Shown: positions 13,001 to 25,842, counted from the stretch's first letter. The stretch is DNA of 64,000 bases from Bryopsis sp. KO-2023 (GCA_030272585.1 BSYQ01000006.1:3745001-3809000), one strand, 5' to 3'. The notes: generated by a model from the letters alone, not told the origin. Numbers and translations are program-made.

Positions 13001-14391
13001 TCCAAGAAACCAAATAGCCATTCCTGTTTGCATAGGATACGGTGGCTGTTAGATTTTGTGCCTTCTTCCAAGAAAAATTATTTAAACCGCAATCCCCCCC
13101 CCCCTAAAAAAAAAAAAAAAGGCTTACTTGTTTTTGTGAAAACATGCTTTTTATTTTAGATCTTTTTATTTTGAGATCCTTTTTTTTATCCTTCATTTTT
13201 TAGATCCTCCTTGCAGGAGGGACCATCTTGATTTGTTTTGTTTCGCAATTTTGTTTTGCCTACAAAAAAAAGTTACATTGGACTACCCCCTTCACATGCC
13301 ACCATAATAATAATAATACCTGCCAAAAACAGCATCAAGGCCAAGACGTAGGAAGCGAGAGCAGCGTAATGAATTCCCGATCCGTAGAGTGTGGGGTTTC
13401 TTGGAAACCAAACGCAATCCTCTGGAAAACCTTCGGGACGGTCAAATCTTTCGAATTGGCCGAGAGGGCCCTCCACAGGCCCCTCGCACAACTCCCCATT
13501 CACAATCGTCCTGAAAAAACTCAAAAAATAATTTACAGCTGTGAACATCTTGTTGGCTGCATGAAACAATAACAAAAAAAGAAAACAAAAGGTCTGCAAA
13601 ACAGATATGAAATAATCAAACCATCTTTGTTTTTGCTTCCCAATGAAAAAATACAGTCGGAAGACTGTATGGATATAAACACATACATATATATGTGGGG
13701 TTGGGTGGGGAGGGGTGCTGCAGAATCCCTCCAAAGCAATCGATAGAAAATTAGGGAGAAAACTACCTCCTCCACTCGATTCCTTCTTGGTTATTGGCCA
13801 CCGCGTATCTTCCATGCGTCGCAACAAGCAAAGGAAAAAAAATGTAAACGATGCTGATGGCAGGGCCGAATGCAAACTTCAGGAGATAGAAGGCATTGAG
13901 CTCCCTCTTGGTGGTCAGGTTGAGATCTTCGATAGGTGGAGCACTGCTGTTTTGAGTGGCGTCGATGGACTTCACATTCCTGACAGAAAATATCATTTCC
14001 ATCATAAGAACAAAACTCAAAGAACAGTAACAATAACAGAAAAGGAATGCAGTATGTTTTGAAAGTTTGCACAAGTCGAGGATTAGAAAAACAGTTATTG
14101 GAAGGGGGGGGGGGGGGGCAAATGTCAGTCATGCATAACGAACGGGCTGTATCAGGGTTTTGATTTATCCAAAATTGATGGTAGATCGATCTCAAAGAAT
14201 TGTCATTCTTTTTGAACTACGATATTTTGTGGTAGAAATTTTTTCGGGATCGATGCTGCAATGACTGACTACACTCACCTCTGCCTGAGATTTTTCATCT
14301 TTGATTGCTCTTCCTCCTCCTTTTCCTTTTTCGGTTTCTTTGGGTTTGGGTGTTTGTGATTTGTGGTTTGAATTAGTGGTGTGGAAAGGTA
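10019..14391 (-). CDS. Multi-pass transporter, Atg22-like / MFS
   Basis: Exons on the minus strand join in phase: about 14391-14279, 13979-13767, 13510-13320, 13023-12702, 12458-12372, 11909-11724, 11579-11524, 11364-11182, 11087-10897, 10629-10519, 10321-10138 and 10068-10019 (TGA). That is about 590 residues plus an unresolved N-terminus. Around ten hydrophobic helices are visible. FAFGPAISIVYIFFPLL near the N-end, the loop GPFADRGDRRK after a helix (MFS/Atg22 cytoplasmic-loop pattern A-D-G-R-K), and a long hydrophilic middle insert (EADAPKAAHAPPDTAR) resemble Atg22 proteins, which export amino acids from the vacuole. The C-terminal PLWPTVGVKTQQE stretch and the following helix also fit. 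A lysine/glutamate-rich N-terminal exon precedes the helices. Family call is by overall pattern; another MFS branch is possible. Confidence 0.6.
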
Positions 14392-14429
14392 GCTGTCTCA
14401 ACTTGCGATCTTCCAAGGGCCTGCACCCC

Positions 14430-15603
14430 TTTCAGAAAGAAAATAAAAGTAAAACAAATAAACAGCAGCAATTGACAAAATCAGATCCATCCTAAGTGTG
14501 AAATGACACCCCTGGAAAAAAAAACATAGGAGAAAGGAATTCACAAGAAAGAAATTTTTTTTTGAGAGAAGTGCATGCATGCATGAATGCAAGAACATAC
14601 ATGCATGCATGCATCCATCACCCCACAATCAAACACGACCGCGGCCCCAAGTCGCGCGTTTTTCATTTCTTTGTTTTAAATTCGTTTCACAGAAATCATG
14701 GGGGCTGACGCAACCGATCAGCCCGTCTAAGAACCCGCTTATATTGAAACTCACGAAAAAAAACTTCTGGACGCACTTTATTTCCTTTTTTATTCTAGTG
14801 CTGCTGTGGGATATCTGGTGATGCACCGTGAGACCCTTCGACCACCCGTTTGTTCGACGCAGAGTGAAATGGGTGGCGGCACCCCCCTTCTGGAAAAGAA
14901 ACTTTTTAAAATTTCCCCCCTCTTTTTCCTGTCGACCCAGAAATCGCACCTTCCCCAAAGAAAACCTCGCTCCGTCGGGTCAAAGCCCTTTTGAGACAGG
15001 GTTTTCCTTGGGTGTGGGTTGCCAATTCTTGGATACATGACATGATGCATGATGGGAAATTCGATCCGTGAATTTTTGATGGGATCGAATTCGCTTTTTT
15101 TTTTTTTTTTCGCTTTTTTTTTTTATTTTAGGTGACAGAAACCTCGAACCTCGCCGAGTTCGAGACGAGCCAAGAAAGCACGAAACCGCGATTCCATTCG
15201 AAAATTTTTGGGGTGGGTGTTTCGGAGATGGATTTTGATCAAGGGTGCCTGATCGAACGATCGATCCCGAATGGCGGCGGCTGGATCGTTTCGTCGACGA
15301 TCGGAAATTGAGGTACCCAAGAAGTCGAAACGAAAGCGTCCTCCCACACGGGAAATCGAAGGGTTGGTGCAGGTGCTACGGAACGATTGCGGGTGCGCGC
15401 GTCAAAACCTTGGACAGAGGAGTAGAGGGCTCCGTCCAATAAGCGTCACGACGATTGTACGATTGCCAGTTTCGTTGATGTGCAGGTTTTCCCACGTTTT
15501 CTTTCGCTTGCTTTCTTCGCAAACACACCACCAGTGAAACCGAAAGAAAGTGGACACTCAACCGAAAGTGAGAACGTTAAATATCGCAAGCCAACCAGGG
15601 AAG
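14430..15603. promoter_or_regulatory. Intergenic region between divergent genes
   Basis: It separates the minus-strand transporter from RAD54 on the plus strand and presumably holds both 5' regions; the missing first transporter exon(s) should lie here. A GCATGCATGCATG-type microsatellite occurs at about 14572-14615, and poly-T runs occur at 15096-15124. A hydrophobic minus-strand frame at about 14760-14700 (FLDGLIGCVSP) may be an upstream transporter exon. Confidence 0.35.
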
Positions 15604-18600
15604 ATGGAAGGAGATGCAGCGTTGCCGAAGAAGAGAAAAGCGCTCGGACGCTTGGACATAAATTTGCCGAGAAAAGGCCGACCCACTCGTCCCTGCGCTC
15701 CCTTCAAGGTGGCTCGCAACCCGGATGCACTGACAGCGAGTCGCTCACTCATTCTAGCAGAAATGCGACCTTTCGTCGATCCGCTGGCTTTTTCGCGCGT
15801 TGTTCCCAACTTCCTTGAGGTTTGGCTTCCTTGGTCCAGCGTGAAAGTCAGACTATCGATGCAGTTGTGTGCGATCGTCAAATTTCCTTGAACGCACAGT
15901 GACACTCGTTGGTCCTACTCGCCAGCTGCCCTGTTCGAGGCCAGATGGCACGAGAACTTCACAAGGGACGCTGGGCATGCGGAAATCGAGATGCGTGGGC
16001 GGCGGAAAAGCTTCCCTGTGCATGTCGGAGGAAGCCGCCGCCAGCGCCAGCGCGATCGTGCTGTTCGACCCGAACGACCAAGGTTGCGACCGAAAGGAAG
16101 GGGACGCCCATTTGACAAAAGTGTATGTCGATGGGTTTCTCGGTGACCGTCTCCGCCCGCATCAAATCGAAGGTGAATGTGCAAAGGAAACCGAACGCGC
16201 GCTTTCTTGTGTCCGTCTCCGAATGCATAGTTTCTGGCATTGTGTGGATGCTCAGAAAGAATAGCAAATTTCAGTTTCTGTCACCGATTGCCGTCACAGG
16301 GATCCGATTCATGTACCAATGCCTTTCGGGGTTCAAAGTGAAGGGATACTATGGATGCATTCTGTGCGACGGGATGGGGCTGGGGAAATCGTTTCAATCG
16401 ATCGCGGTGCTGTGGATGATGCTGACGTCAGGAATTGATGGAAAGCCATCCTGCCACAAGCCTCTCGTTCTTTGCCCCAGTTCTTTGGTGCAAAACTGGG
16501 GAAACGAATTTAAGAAATGGCTGGGTGAGCGGGTGGTCCCTGTTGTGATGGAAGGGGCCGATGCGAAAAAAGCTTTGATGAGTTTTGATACCGGGGGGCC
16601 CAGGAGGAAAAAAATTCTGGTGACGAGTTATACGACCTACAGAAATCATGCACGGGAGGTGAGGGTTTGCTGGAGGGATGTGCAGTGTTATAGTTATGCC
16701 TTTCATTTTTGGAATTTAGAAACAGATATTAAGTGAGATCGATAGTGAAATGCACCCCCCATGGGGAAGAAGAAAAATTCCTGGCCAGGAAGAAAAATTC
16801 TTTCATGAAGGCTTTCTTAACTGTTTTTATGTTCCAGGAAACTGAGCATTTTTTTCCTGAAACATAAAAACAGTTGAGAAAGACTTCACGGAACAATATA
16901 TTTTATGTTTTTATATTTCAGAAAATAATGCTCAGTTTCCTCGACCTCAACTTTCGAACTTGCTTGAAACCGTGTGGTCTGATGTACAACCAACGTTGAT
17001 CAAATACATGTTTTTTCTTTTTCTTATTGGAACTGTTTTCCTGGTCAGATTTTGGAGGCAAAACCTGATTTCCTCATCTGCGATGAGGCCCATTTCCTGA
17101 AAAACTCCGAAAGTCAAATCAGCAAGGCTGTGAGTGCATCCCCCATCAAATTTCGCCTCCTCTTGACTGGCACCCCCATACAGAACGACCTTTCGGAGTT
17201 CTATGCGATGGTGAACATCGCCAATCCGGGAATTCTGGGGGATGCTTCAGAGTTCAAAAGGAAATTTGAGGGGCCTATAGCAAAGGGCAGGGATGCAGAT
17301 GCCGATAAGGAGGAAAAACAGCTCGGGGACGAAACGTCGAAGAACTTGAAAAGCATTTGCGATGGATTTTTGTTGAGGAGAGGGAGCGAAATTTTGAAGA
17401 ATTATTTGCCAGATAAAATTGAGCAGGTGAATGGAAATAATTATTCGGCGGGTGAGGAAAATGTCGACATTGAAAAAGAAAAGAAGAAAAGAAAAATCTG
17501 GAAGCTGTTTTCCAAAATTTTCAGAATGTCGTTTAAAAAGGAAGCCATTTTCTGATGGAGCTCTGTTCAGGTGGTATTTTGCAGGATGTCTAAACTCCAA
17601 GCCTTGCTGTACGATCGCTTCTTGCAATCCAGAGCTGTCCAGAAAGCAGTGGTGGAAGAACAGTCTGCCAAAGGAAACTCCAGGAAAACTGTCGATCCTC
17701 TGCAAGCCATCCGAGGATTGATAAAAATGTGTTCGCACCCAGAATTGGTGAGATGATTTTTTGCAATCGCTGGAAAAAAGTGCCAAGACTTATCTGACTG
17801 ATCTGTTTTAGAAGCGGAAATGGTTCATCGAAAAAAAAGAAAGAAAGAAAGAAAGAAATGAGGCTCTCTCTTTGGGAATTTCTGATTAATTGTTTTCACT
17901 GATGTGGCCAACCACCACCTGTTCGGAGCTAGGTCAAAATTCAGTGCTAAACAAATATACATATAGTTTTTCACCAAGATTGCAAAAAAACACTTTTTCT
18001 TGAGGAGGAGGTCGTCAAGGCTTGCACTCCTCAGAAACAGCGCCAACTTGGGTTTTGTTTTTTTTGCAAGGTCTATGATTTGTGCTGTTCTCCGAAACGT
18101 AGCGAAAGCAAGAGGCTGACAGGGTTTGAAGAAAGCAATGATGTTTTCCACGGCTCTGAAATCTACCCCCCTTTCAAAAAAGACTCGTTTCACACGATGC
18201 ATTCTGGAAAACTGACCCTGCTGGAAGCCATGCTGAAATCCGTCAGGCAAGAGGAGCCCACAGACAAAGTGGTGCTGGTCAGCAATTACACGATGACTTT
18301 GGACCTCCTGGAGAAGGTATGATTGAACAATTTTTTTTTCCAAAGAAAAAGAAAAGAAAAAAAACAACACCACCACTGCTATGGGAAAATTGTTCAGTTC
18401 AGGAGTGAATTTGTCTGTTTTGGCATAATTCGATATGCAATAAAATCAAAGGAAAAAAAAATTACTCAGACTTCTGACTTCTACGAATACGTGGTGATAT
18501 ATATATATATATATATATTTTTTTTTTGCTCATTTCTTCCCTGTTCAAGCAATGTTGATAAATTAATTTCTCGAAGTACATTAACATATTTGGATTTTTT

Positions 18601-20073
18601 TTTTGTCCCAAAACAAAGATGTGCAACAAGCAGAAATGGGTTTTCTTGCGACTGGATGGCAAGTCAAAAAATCGCCAAGCTCTGGTGGAAACCTTCAACG
18701 ATGCTTCGCATCCGAGTTTTCTTTTCCTGCTTTCCTCCAAAGCTGGAGGGGTCGGACTCAACATAATTGGAGCAAACAGGCTTGTTCTTTTCGACCCAGG
18801 TGGAGCATTTTTTTTATTTTTTTTAATTTCTGAGCGGAAAGTCGCTTTTCTCCAGTTCTCCAGTTCTCCAGTTTCTTTTCTTCAAATACTTGAAGAAAAC
18901 GAAATCCACAAATCATAGATCTATGAACCACAGACTGTGAATTTCAAATCTCTAAAGCAAAAACAAAGTTTTCAAACAAAACGGAAACCCACCCCCCAAA
19001 CTTTTTTTTTTCAGATTTCAAATGCAATCTTTCACAACTCTGGGACTGATCGAAAAACTGAGCATCGACTGTCTGCCCTTTTCTTTTCAGAATATTTTCC
19101 CTGGCCAGTCTTTTATTGGATAGAAAAAAAAGAATTCTGATTATGTTCTTTCTGATTACTTTGATTATTTTATTTTACATTTCTGATGAACGATTGAGCA
19201 TGGGTGCAGATTTACAACATGAGGCATATCAGTTGTTTTTTTTGCTTTTTTTTTGCGTGTGTGTGTGTGGGGGGGGGGGGACAGATTGGAACCCTGCAAA
19301 CGATCAGCAAGCGATGGCAAGGGTGTGGAGGGAAGGCCAGAAAAAACAGGTTTGGATATACAGACTGCTCACGACGGGCTCCATCGAGGAGAAAATCTAT
19401 CAGCGCCAAATCGCAAAGCAGAACTTGTCTCGAACGGTGATGGACCAGAAAAACATCGGGAGCCAAGAAAAAGCAAAAGAATCGTCTTTCAGCAAAGCAG
19501 AGCTGAAGCAACTCTTCGCAGTATGTCGGAAAAGATTTATTTATAAATAATTATTGGTGCAGAGTAAAAATTTCTCGTGAAAAACGCCAGCACAACCTTT
19601 TTCATACGTTCGTTTTCGTGGCGTTTATGTTGAAACACCAACATACATTTTTGGATCGAAGCCAAAAACATATGCGAGTCAGTCTGTCAAAGTGCGGTCA
19701 GAAAGGCCCATCAGGATACGATAATACACGTAGTGGAAACTCAACGATATATATCCTTCTCGAGAAAATCTCATATTTTCCGCAGATTGATCGCGACACG
19801 GCATGCGACACTCACAAGGCCATCAGATGCCCCTGCGATTCCACGGGAAAACTGCCAAAGGAGAAAGATTCGAGGAGCCATTGTGGAAGTATGTTGGAAA
19901 CGCAGGTCGAAAAAAGAGTGGAGACTGGGGATGCTCTGGACTGGAGTCATTACTCGAACGCATCCTGGTCGCCCGACCCGTTGTGGCGGTCCACAAGCAT
20001 CACATGGATTCGAGAAAAATACGTTTCCTTTTTGTTTTCCAGTCATTCACGTAGAGAGGTTTCAGAATCTTAA
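15604..20073 (+). CDS. RAD54: DNA repair/recombination ATPase RAD54
   Basis: A SNF2-family double-stranded-DNA translocase that works with RAD51 in homologous recombination in the nucleus. Nine exons keep frame throughout: 15604-15819, 15926-16172, 16300-16658, 17049-17426, 17571-17747, 18071-18316, 18619-18799, 19285-19520 and 19786-20073; together 775 aa (vertebrate RAD54 is about 750). Visible motifs: [14 protein letters not shown] upstream of the ATPase; motif [10 protein letters not shown] (residues 177-185); CPSSLVQNW (Ia); DEAH at 286-289; TGTPIQND (III); [20 protein letters not shown] (V); [18 protein letters not shown] (VI); and a C-terminal DWSHYS...VSFLFSS typical of RAD54. Motif I has Gly where RAD54 normally has Glu (DEMGLGKT), and motif II is DEAH rather than the usual DEGH. 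The start is the first ATG before a basic N-terminus (LPKKRK). Identification is secure. Confidence 0.95.
16806..16940. repeat. Nested inverted repeats in RAD54 intron 3
   Basis: Arms 16806-16838 and 16856-16888 are reverse complements over 33 nt with three mismatches and a 17-nt loop. A second, overlapping pair (GGAAACTGAGCATT at 16837-16850 and its exact reverse complement at 16927-16940) starts inside the first. It lies between the motif Ia and DEAH exons. Confidence 0.8.
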
Positions 20074-20296
20074 CGGACGCCTGTTGGCCAACTTGTGGCG
20101 GCGCCGCCACAGCACGAGCAGCCTTTCGTTGGCTGTGTAATATGTAACAGGAATGAGTAGGAGAAATTAATATACAAATAGATTTTGTTTTGGGAGCATT
20201 GGGGGAGGTGGAAAGGGAAGGGTGTATCATTAAAGTTTTCTTTTTCCTTTCTTTAACGTAAAGAAATTTGCATTGCTAGCGCTGGCAAGTTTTTTC

Positions 20297-20314
20297 CCTT
20301 GCTGAAGCTTCAGC
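20297..20314. repeat. 18-bp perfect palindrome after RAD54
   Basis: TTGCTGAAGCTTCAGCAA reads the same on both strands, about 220 bp after the RAD54 stop and before the next gene. It could form a stem in the RAD54 3' untranslated region; no function can be assigned. Confidence 0.5.
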
Positions 20315-20441
20315 AAAGAAGCTTCCTTAAGGAGTCGGCTTCTTCAAAAGGGAACGGATATATATATATATGTTTTATTATCGTTGATAGGTTGCGCCGA
20401 TGAACGCGGTCCCGTTGTCTAATAAAAAGTCCATCATATGA

Positions 20442-23241
20442 GAAAACAAAACACTGCGACTTCCTCATGAACGATTCGAACAAGAAACCCCACCTGCCGC
20501 CAAAAAACGCTCAAGAGTCGATCACAGCGAACCGGGCAGATGGAGTCTCCAAAACAGGGGTTGCGCCATCGGCAATTTCGATGGGGGGGATATTTGGAGT
20601 GAAGCTCTATTTGTGTGGTGCGGTCTGTTCGTTTTTTTGCAAACTTGCCCACGGATCGATCAAACCCCACCCAAAACGCCAGAAGAAAACGCCCCTGAAT
20701 CGCAAGACGCAGCCGCCACGTCCGTTGAACGATGTGCGATTCTTACCCAGCGACGAGATCAAATTCTCCCGAACAGCGACATAGAACCGGAAAGCAAAAA
20801 AGAAAGAACAGTAGAGTATTCGTCGAGTTTCTCAATAGACCCCATAGACATTCTGTGGAATCGACGCAATGAACCATGTGATCGAAAGCTCCTTTTTGGG
20901 TTTTTTTTCAGGGTATTACATGGTCATGGTGGTTTTGTGGGCACTGCACAATCCGATGTTCACCGGCTGCTGGGCTGGGAGAATAGCCCTTCTGGCGTTT
21001 GCAGTGTGCACGCCTTGCATGTATGTCGTGGCGTGGATCGTGGAATCCTTCGTGGGGAGGAAATTTGGCGCTGAGACTGACGCAGTCGCAGCGCTTCCTG
21101 GTTTTGTTCTAGTCGTATTCCAAAAATACCAGTTTTCCCGAAAAGGTTCGTCCAACCTCTTTTTTTTTTGGTATGTACATGAAAGAGCACTGTGAAATTG
21201 ACAGACTGCAATATCCACAGGATTTTCTGGATCTTTTTCGGGTTTTAATTAAAGGAAAAGAAACCTTTTCTCCTAAATCCATTCAATAAAGGACATCAGC
21301 AGGGAAAAGAACTGAGCTGGGATGAGCCCCGGGCATTTTTTTTTTAATTGCGAATGTATCACAGCATGCAGCCAGTACACTGTGCAAGTGAGCGATGGTA
21401 ATAAACCGAGGTTGAATTTCATTAAGCGTTTTTCTTTTTTAATTTCTTTCCTTTCCCTGAGTTTTTTTCTGCCTTTTTTTTTTCTACTGTTTTCTGGACC
21501 TGACCATAATTCTCGTTTCGATTGTATCAGTTCAGTGATCATTTAAAACTCTCGCAACCATAATTTTCCATTTATTTACTTTACTTAATTCACTTATTTT
21601 ATTATTTTGTTGTTGTTGTTGTTTTCCTAGGTCTGGCAGCCACTATGATGGCCTGGCCCTCCACCATTTTTGCATTTTTTGTTCTTTTTGCTGCCTTGTC
21701 TACAAATGTTCAAGAGATGCAATGCGTTCGCTGGAACCACTTCATCAGAGTGCTAGCAACTTTAGAGCATGTGGTAAGATCTCAAGTTTTTTCTGAGAAG
21801 GAATTTTGAAATGTAGAAATTTTGTGGGTGTTTTGATGTGTTGGTGTTTCGTTTTCAGGAGAAAAAACAGTTTTTGTTTTTTTTTCTTCTTTTTTTTCCA
21901 CAAGCTTCCAGATACATACACACATCATCATTGTATCATCATTGAAAGGAGAATAATATAATATAATATAATATAATATAATATAATATAATATAATATA
22001 ATATAATATAATATAATATAATATAATATAATATTTCAGTGAGAAGGGCTGCACTGTGTTAAAAGTAAAACTTTCACCACACCATATCTGCTTAGTATTT
22101 CTCGGGGTGAAAAGAGCCACCCAAAATCATACTTTGAAAAAAAAAAAGAAACTTCATGGATATATGTTGCCTGTTCTTGCATTTGTATCAAGATTGGTTC
22201 CCAGATTATACTCAAGAGACGAATCTAGGATTGCGTTTGATGGGGTTTTTTTGTAAGTTGTAAAGGTGACCTGGCATCTTGTGGTGGTATTGTTTTTGCC
22301 GATTTGGCCCGGTCCTTCCTCCATGGTGTTCTGCGTTTTGATGTGGAGATTCGGAGTTTCTAAGAAAGCCACTCTTTTGGGGATGGGAGCTCTCAGCATT
22401 GTGGTTTGTGCGTGTGGCCTCAATTTCAGCCAGTCCGAAAGCATGCTTTTATATGTGGTGAGGCATTTGTGATTTTTTTTTTTGTGGTGTCGTGGTTAAT
22501 TTTTTTTTTTTGCTCATTTTTGGATCGGAGTATACTTTCTTTTCTCATCTTTGTCTTTGAAGCAAGGAAAATAGATTAAAAAAGTGAAAATCAATTGTGA
22601 AATGTTTATTTTCTCGTCTTGAAAAATAAAAGAAAAAACAATAAAAGAAAAAAAGTGGGGAGATAGGGTATTGTTTTACTTTTTTTTTTTCCTTGGGGCC
22701 TCCTGGAACCCTGCCCCTTTGGCAAATGCACCTGTGAAGAAAACGATCCAGTATCTAGTATCTAGTATGGACTGTGAATGTGTGGGGGGTCATTCTGTTT
22801 TGTGAAAACGAGTTTACAAGCAATCTGAAAGAAAGAAGGGCTTACCCCGAGTGTGCAGGTTATTTTTATTTTTTTATTTATTTTTATTTTTTGGGGGGGG
22901 GAATAGGGCCTCTTTATGTTGATTGGGTCTGAAAAATAGGATCCAGCCGGAAGACCTGCTACCAACACAAGCCTTTTCGTTTTCACTGTCTTTTTTTTTT
23001 ATTTAAAATTTTGCAGGGCACAGCGCTTCCTTTCGCGTCATTGTTGATCATGAATGTTATGGGCATTTTTCGTCTTTTTGAGTTGGATTCTGATGAAGCA
23101 GCTTCTTGGCAGCCATTCTCATTTCTGGTGGAAGAAAACAGCGATCTGCTGGAAACGTTTCTGATGGAAGAAAATATCGAAATCCATGAAAGGTCTTCTT
23201 CCCCCTCCCCAAGATATATGACCCCATATGCTTTCGTTTAA
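20442..23241 (+). CDS. Multi-pass membrane protein, unknown family
   Basis: Exons about 20442-20877, 20912-21145, 21631-21773, 22266-22457 and 23017-23241 (TAA) keep one frame. The N-terminal ~140 residues are hydrophilic with a basic patch (AAKKRSRVD), one hydrophobic stretch (ALFVWCGLFVFL) and an acidic/serine region. The later exons each encode one or two helices, for example YYMVMVVLWAL, RIALLAFAVCTPCMYVV, STIFAFFVLFAALS and HLVVVLFLPIW, giving about six to seven transmembrane segments. The tail is acidic and serine rich. There is no in-frame ATG in the first exon after the TGA at 20439, so a further 5' exon must exist. The intron at 20878-20911 would be only 34 nt. I recognise no family signature. 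It follows RAD54 on the same strand. Confidence 0.6.
21954..22034. repeat. (TATAA)n pentanucleotide microsatellite
   Basis: About sixteen uninterrupted TATAA units inside intron 3 of the membrane-protein gene. Confidence 0.95.
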
Positions 23242-24503
23242 ACCCAAACAAAAACCTCGATAACCTCAAAAAATGAGGGGGGGGTGGGGGGGTATGGTGG
23301 GTGGGTGTTGAGTTCTTCTTTGGTTTGTCTTTTTATTTTGATTTTTATTTTGATTTTTGTTTCATTTTTGTTTTGCTTGTTTTGTTTTGGGAGGTGGGAG
23401 AAAACACAATTAAAATTTAAAGAGAAAAAAAAAATAAAAAAAAATTGGGGGTCCTTTTTGAATGTCCAGAAGCTTGTAGGGTTTTTAAAATCCAAATGAA
23501 GAACGATAAAGAGGATTTTTTTAAATTTTTTTTTGGAGGGCTTTTTAATCTGTCATCATCAGGAAACCTTTTCTTGTTTTCTTTTTGAAAGAAAAAAAAT
23601 TGAAAACACATGGTGGATTGAACCCTGTCGCTCAGTTTGAAACATGACCAATGAAAATTGCACCGAAATGGAAAAAAAAAGAAGGGTGAGCAATAGTTTC
23701 TCAAAAAAAGGGTTGCAACACAATGATAACTCATCAGTCATTTGCTGTCCAACCACAAATTAGAAATATTTCTACCCTTTTGTTGTGAAGAGGTCACCAC
23801 CACTGATCAACTGGAATTGTGATAATTCAAAGAATAAAACCAAAATATTGTTTGCTAGTGAAAGATAGGAAAAAAAAGGTGGCACGAAAAGCCTGGAGGT
23901 GACGTTGGAAGGAAATTAGGCTGTGTAAGTGTTGGACTTACGCTGTAAAGAGCTTGAAAAGAGAAGAACGGCAACTGCCAAAAGAATTAAAACAGTCTTC
24001 TCTTTCATGAACTTTTTTTTTTACCGGCAGCACGTCGCAATAGGAAAAAAGGAGAAAACCCAACGCACATGGCTGGAGGAAAACGTGAGATGGTTTGGCA
24101 TACTTCGTTTTCTTGGGTTGTAGTTTGAAAATACATACATTTGGCCAAATGTATGTTTATATATATATATGTATATATATATATACGTGTTGCCATGGCA
24201 AGCCAACACGTTGAACTTCTGGACGCTTGTTTGTGAGCCTCAAAGAATCGTTGGGTGAAAAAAAATATACGAACTGCAAAAAAAGAGGATATGTGGATGG
24301 TGTTTTGACAAATTCCCCCTTTTTTTGCACTGGAAAAGTTTCCAGCCCACCGTCTTTCTTTGCAATATTTCGAGTCTCTGCTTTGGTTGAGAAAAAAAAA
24401 ACTTGTTGTCCAGTAGAGTTAAACCAATCTCTTTAACCATTGTTACCTTCTTTGATGACCAGTATATATATATACTGCCAATGCACCTTTGGAGGTAGGA
24501 AAA
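23242..24503. other. Intergenic, A/T-rich
   Basis: No splice-consistent exon is seen. It contains G/T- and A-rich runs, a perfect 24-bp palindrome at 24133-24156 (ACATACATTTGG and its reverse complement) and an adjoining (TA)n tract. Confidence 0.5.
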
Positions 24504-24740
24504 ATGTGGAAGTGGCTCAGGAAACTTTGCTGCCTAGGATCTCAACCGACTGATGAAGCCGACCCAAGAGAGAAATTGCGTTTTCGAAATGAAGTTGAAA
24601 GAGAGAGGTTTTTTTGGTCTGAAAATTGTGCCTGTGAAATGTTGTGCTCACCCAAGAAAAAAGAAGCCACGATTTATTGCAGGGCTATAAAAAAGTTGCA
24701 GCAAGCCAAGGTGGCATTGCGTTTGTCTGAAGTAAACTGA
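24504..24740 (+). CDS. Possible small protein (78 aa)
   Basis: An uninterrupted frame from ATG 24504 to TGA 24740. The product is cysteine and charge rich: it starts MWKWLRKLCCLGS, continues with an acidic/basic helix (EADPREKLRFRNEVERERFF) and ends in a lysine-rich helix. The CC pair near the N-terminus after aromatic/basic residues could be acylated. No homologue is recognised and no splice sites support it; it may be chance. Confidence 0.3.
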   Translation: MWKWLRKLCCLGSQPTDEADPREKLRFRNEVERERFFWSENCACEMLCSPKKKEATIYCRAIKKLQQAKVALRLSEVN

Positions 24741-25766
24741 GATATGATCTGTTGTTGTAGACCTTGTAAAAACAATTCTGTGAATGATTGTTGGGTGGAA
24801 ACTGATGGGCCTGCGATTTGACAACCGCCAATAACCGACTGGGTTTTTGAAGGATATTCGGAGACAAGCAATATGGAGGTTTGGACTCGGAACTGAAGTC
24901 AATTGACTTGGAGTGTGGAGCGAACGAACCAGGGTGTAATTCACTTGGTAAATTCCATGGTGGAATGCCAGTTTGGGTGGAGCATTCGTGTTGGAACGTA
25001 CGAGAGTGTGTGGAGCTTCTAAACGAATAACAATTCTTGTGTGGACCTTTAGTGCAATGAAAGCGCACCCGACCTTTACTCTTTTGTGAGCGGGGGGGGA
25101 AACGGTGTTGGAAGATTGAGGGTTTGAGGGTCGTTGGTCAAATAAATGGACTGGAGAAGTCGAGCAGTCAAAGATTGTTTCGTTCCATCATCAGCCTTGT
25201 CCTCTTTCCAGCCAGTCGTTCTTTCCAGCATTTGTCGGTTGGTGGTCGTTCATTTGAAAAGATGGAAGCTGTTTCTGGAGGTGGTGTTTTTCATTCTTTA
25301 GACGGCTTAATTTTCGCCATGATCATAATTGTGGTTTTTGCAGTATGGGATGTTCAATTCATTCCACTTTCGAAACCCACAGGTCGTTGAGATGCCGTGG
25401 AAACTTGTGTTTTCTACCATTTCTTCCATGTTTTATGATACATCTTACCGGAAAAAACAAATAGGAAAAAAGAAAACAGAAAAATAAAAATAAAAAACAG
25501 AAAAAAACACAAGGGACGATGGGACAAAAAGACACAGACGAAAACCAACCACAGAAGTGAAAAGACCTACAACAGGATTTTTTTTTCAAGGCAGCCAGCA
25601 CCACACGAGAAACAGCCCTCTTTACCTCCAGCCTTCGTAAGGAACCACAAATATCCCCTCCTTTCTCCCCCCCCCCAAAAAAAACAAAAAAAAAGAAAAG
25701 GAAAAAAAAGTGTGAGGGGGTGTGACATGTGGACAGAAACAAAACCAGCAATTGGGAGTTGCAACT

Positions 25767-25842
<76 letters not shown>

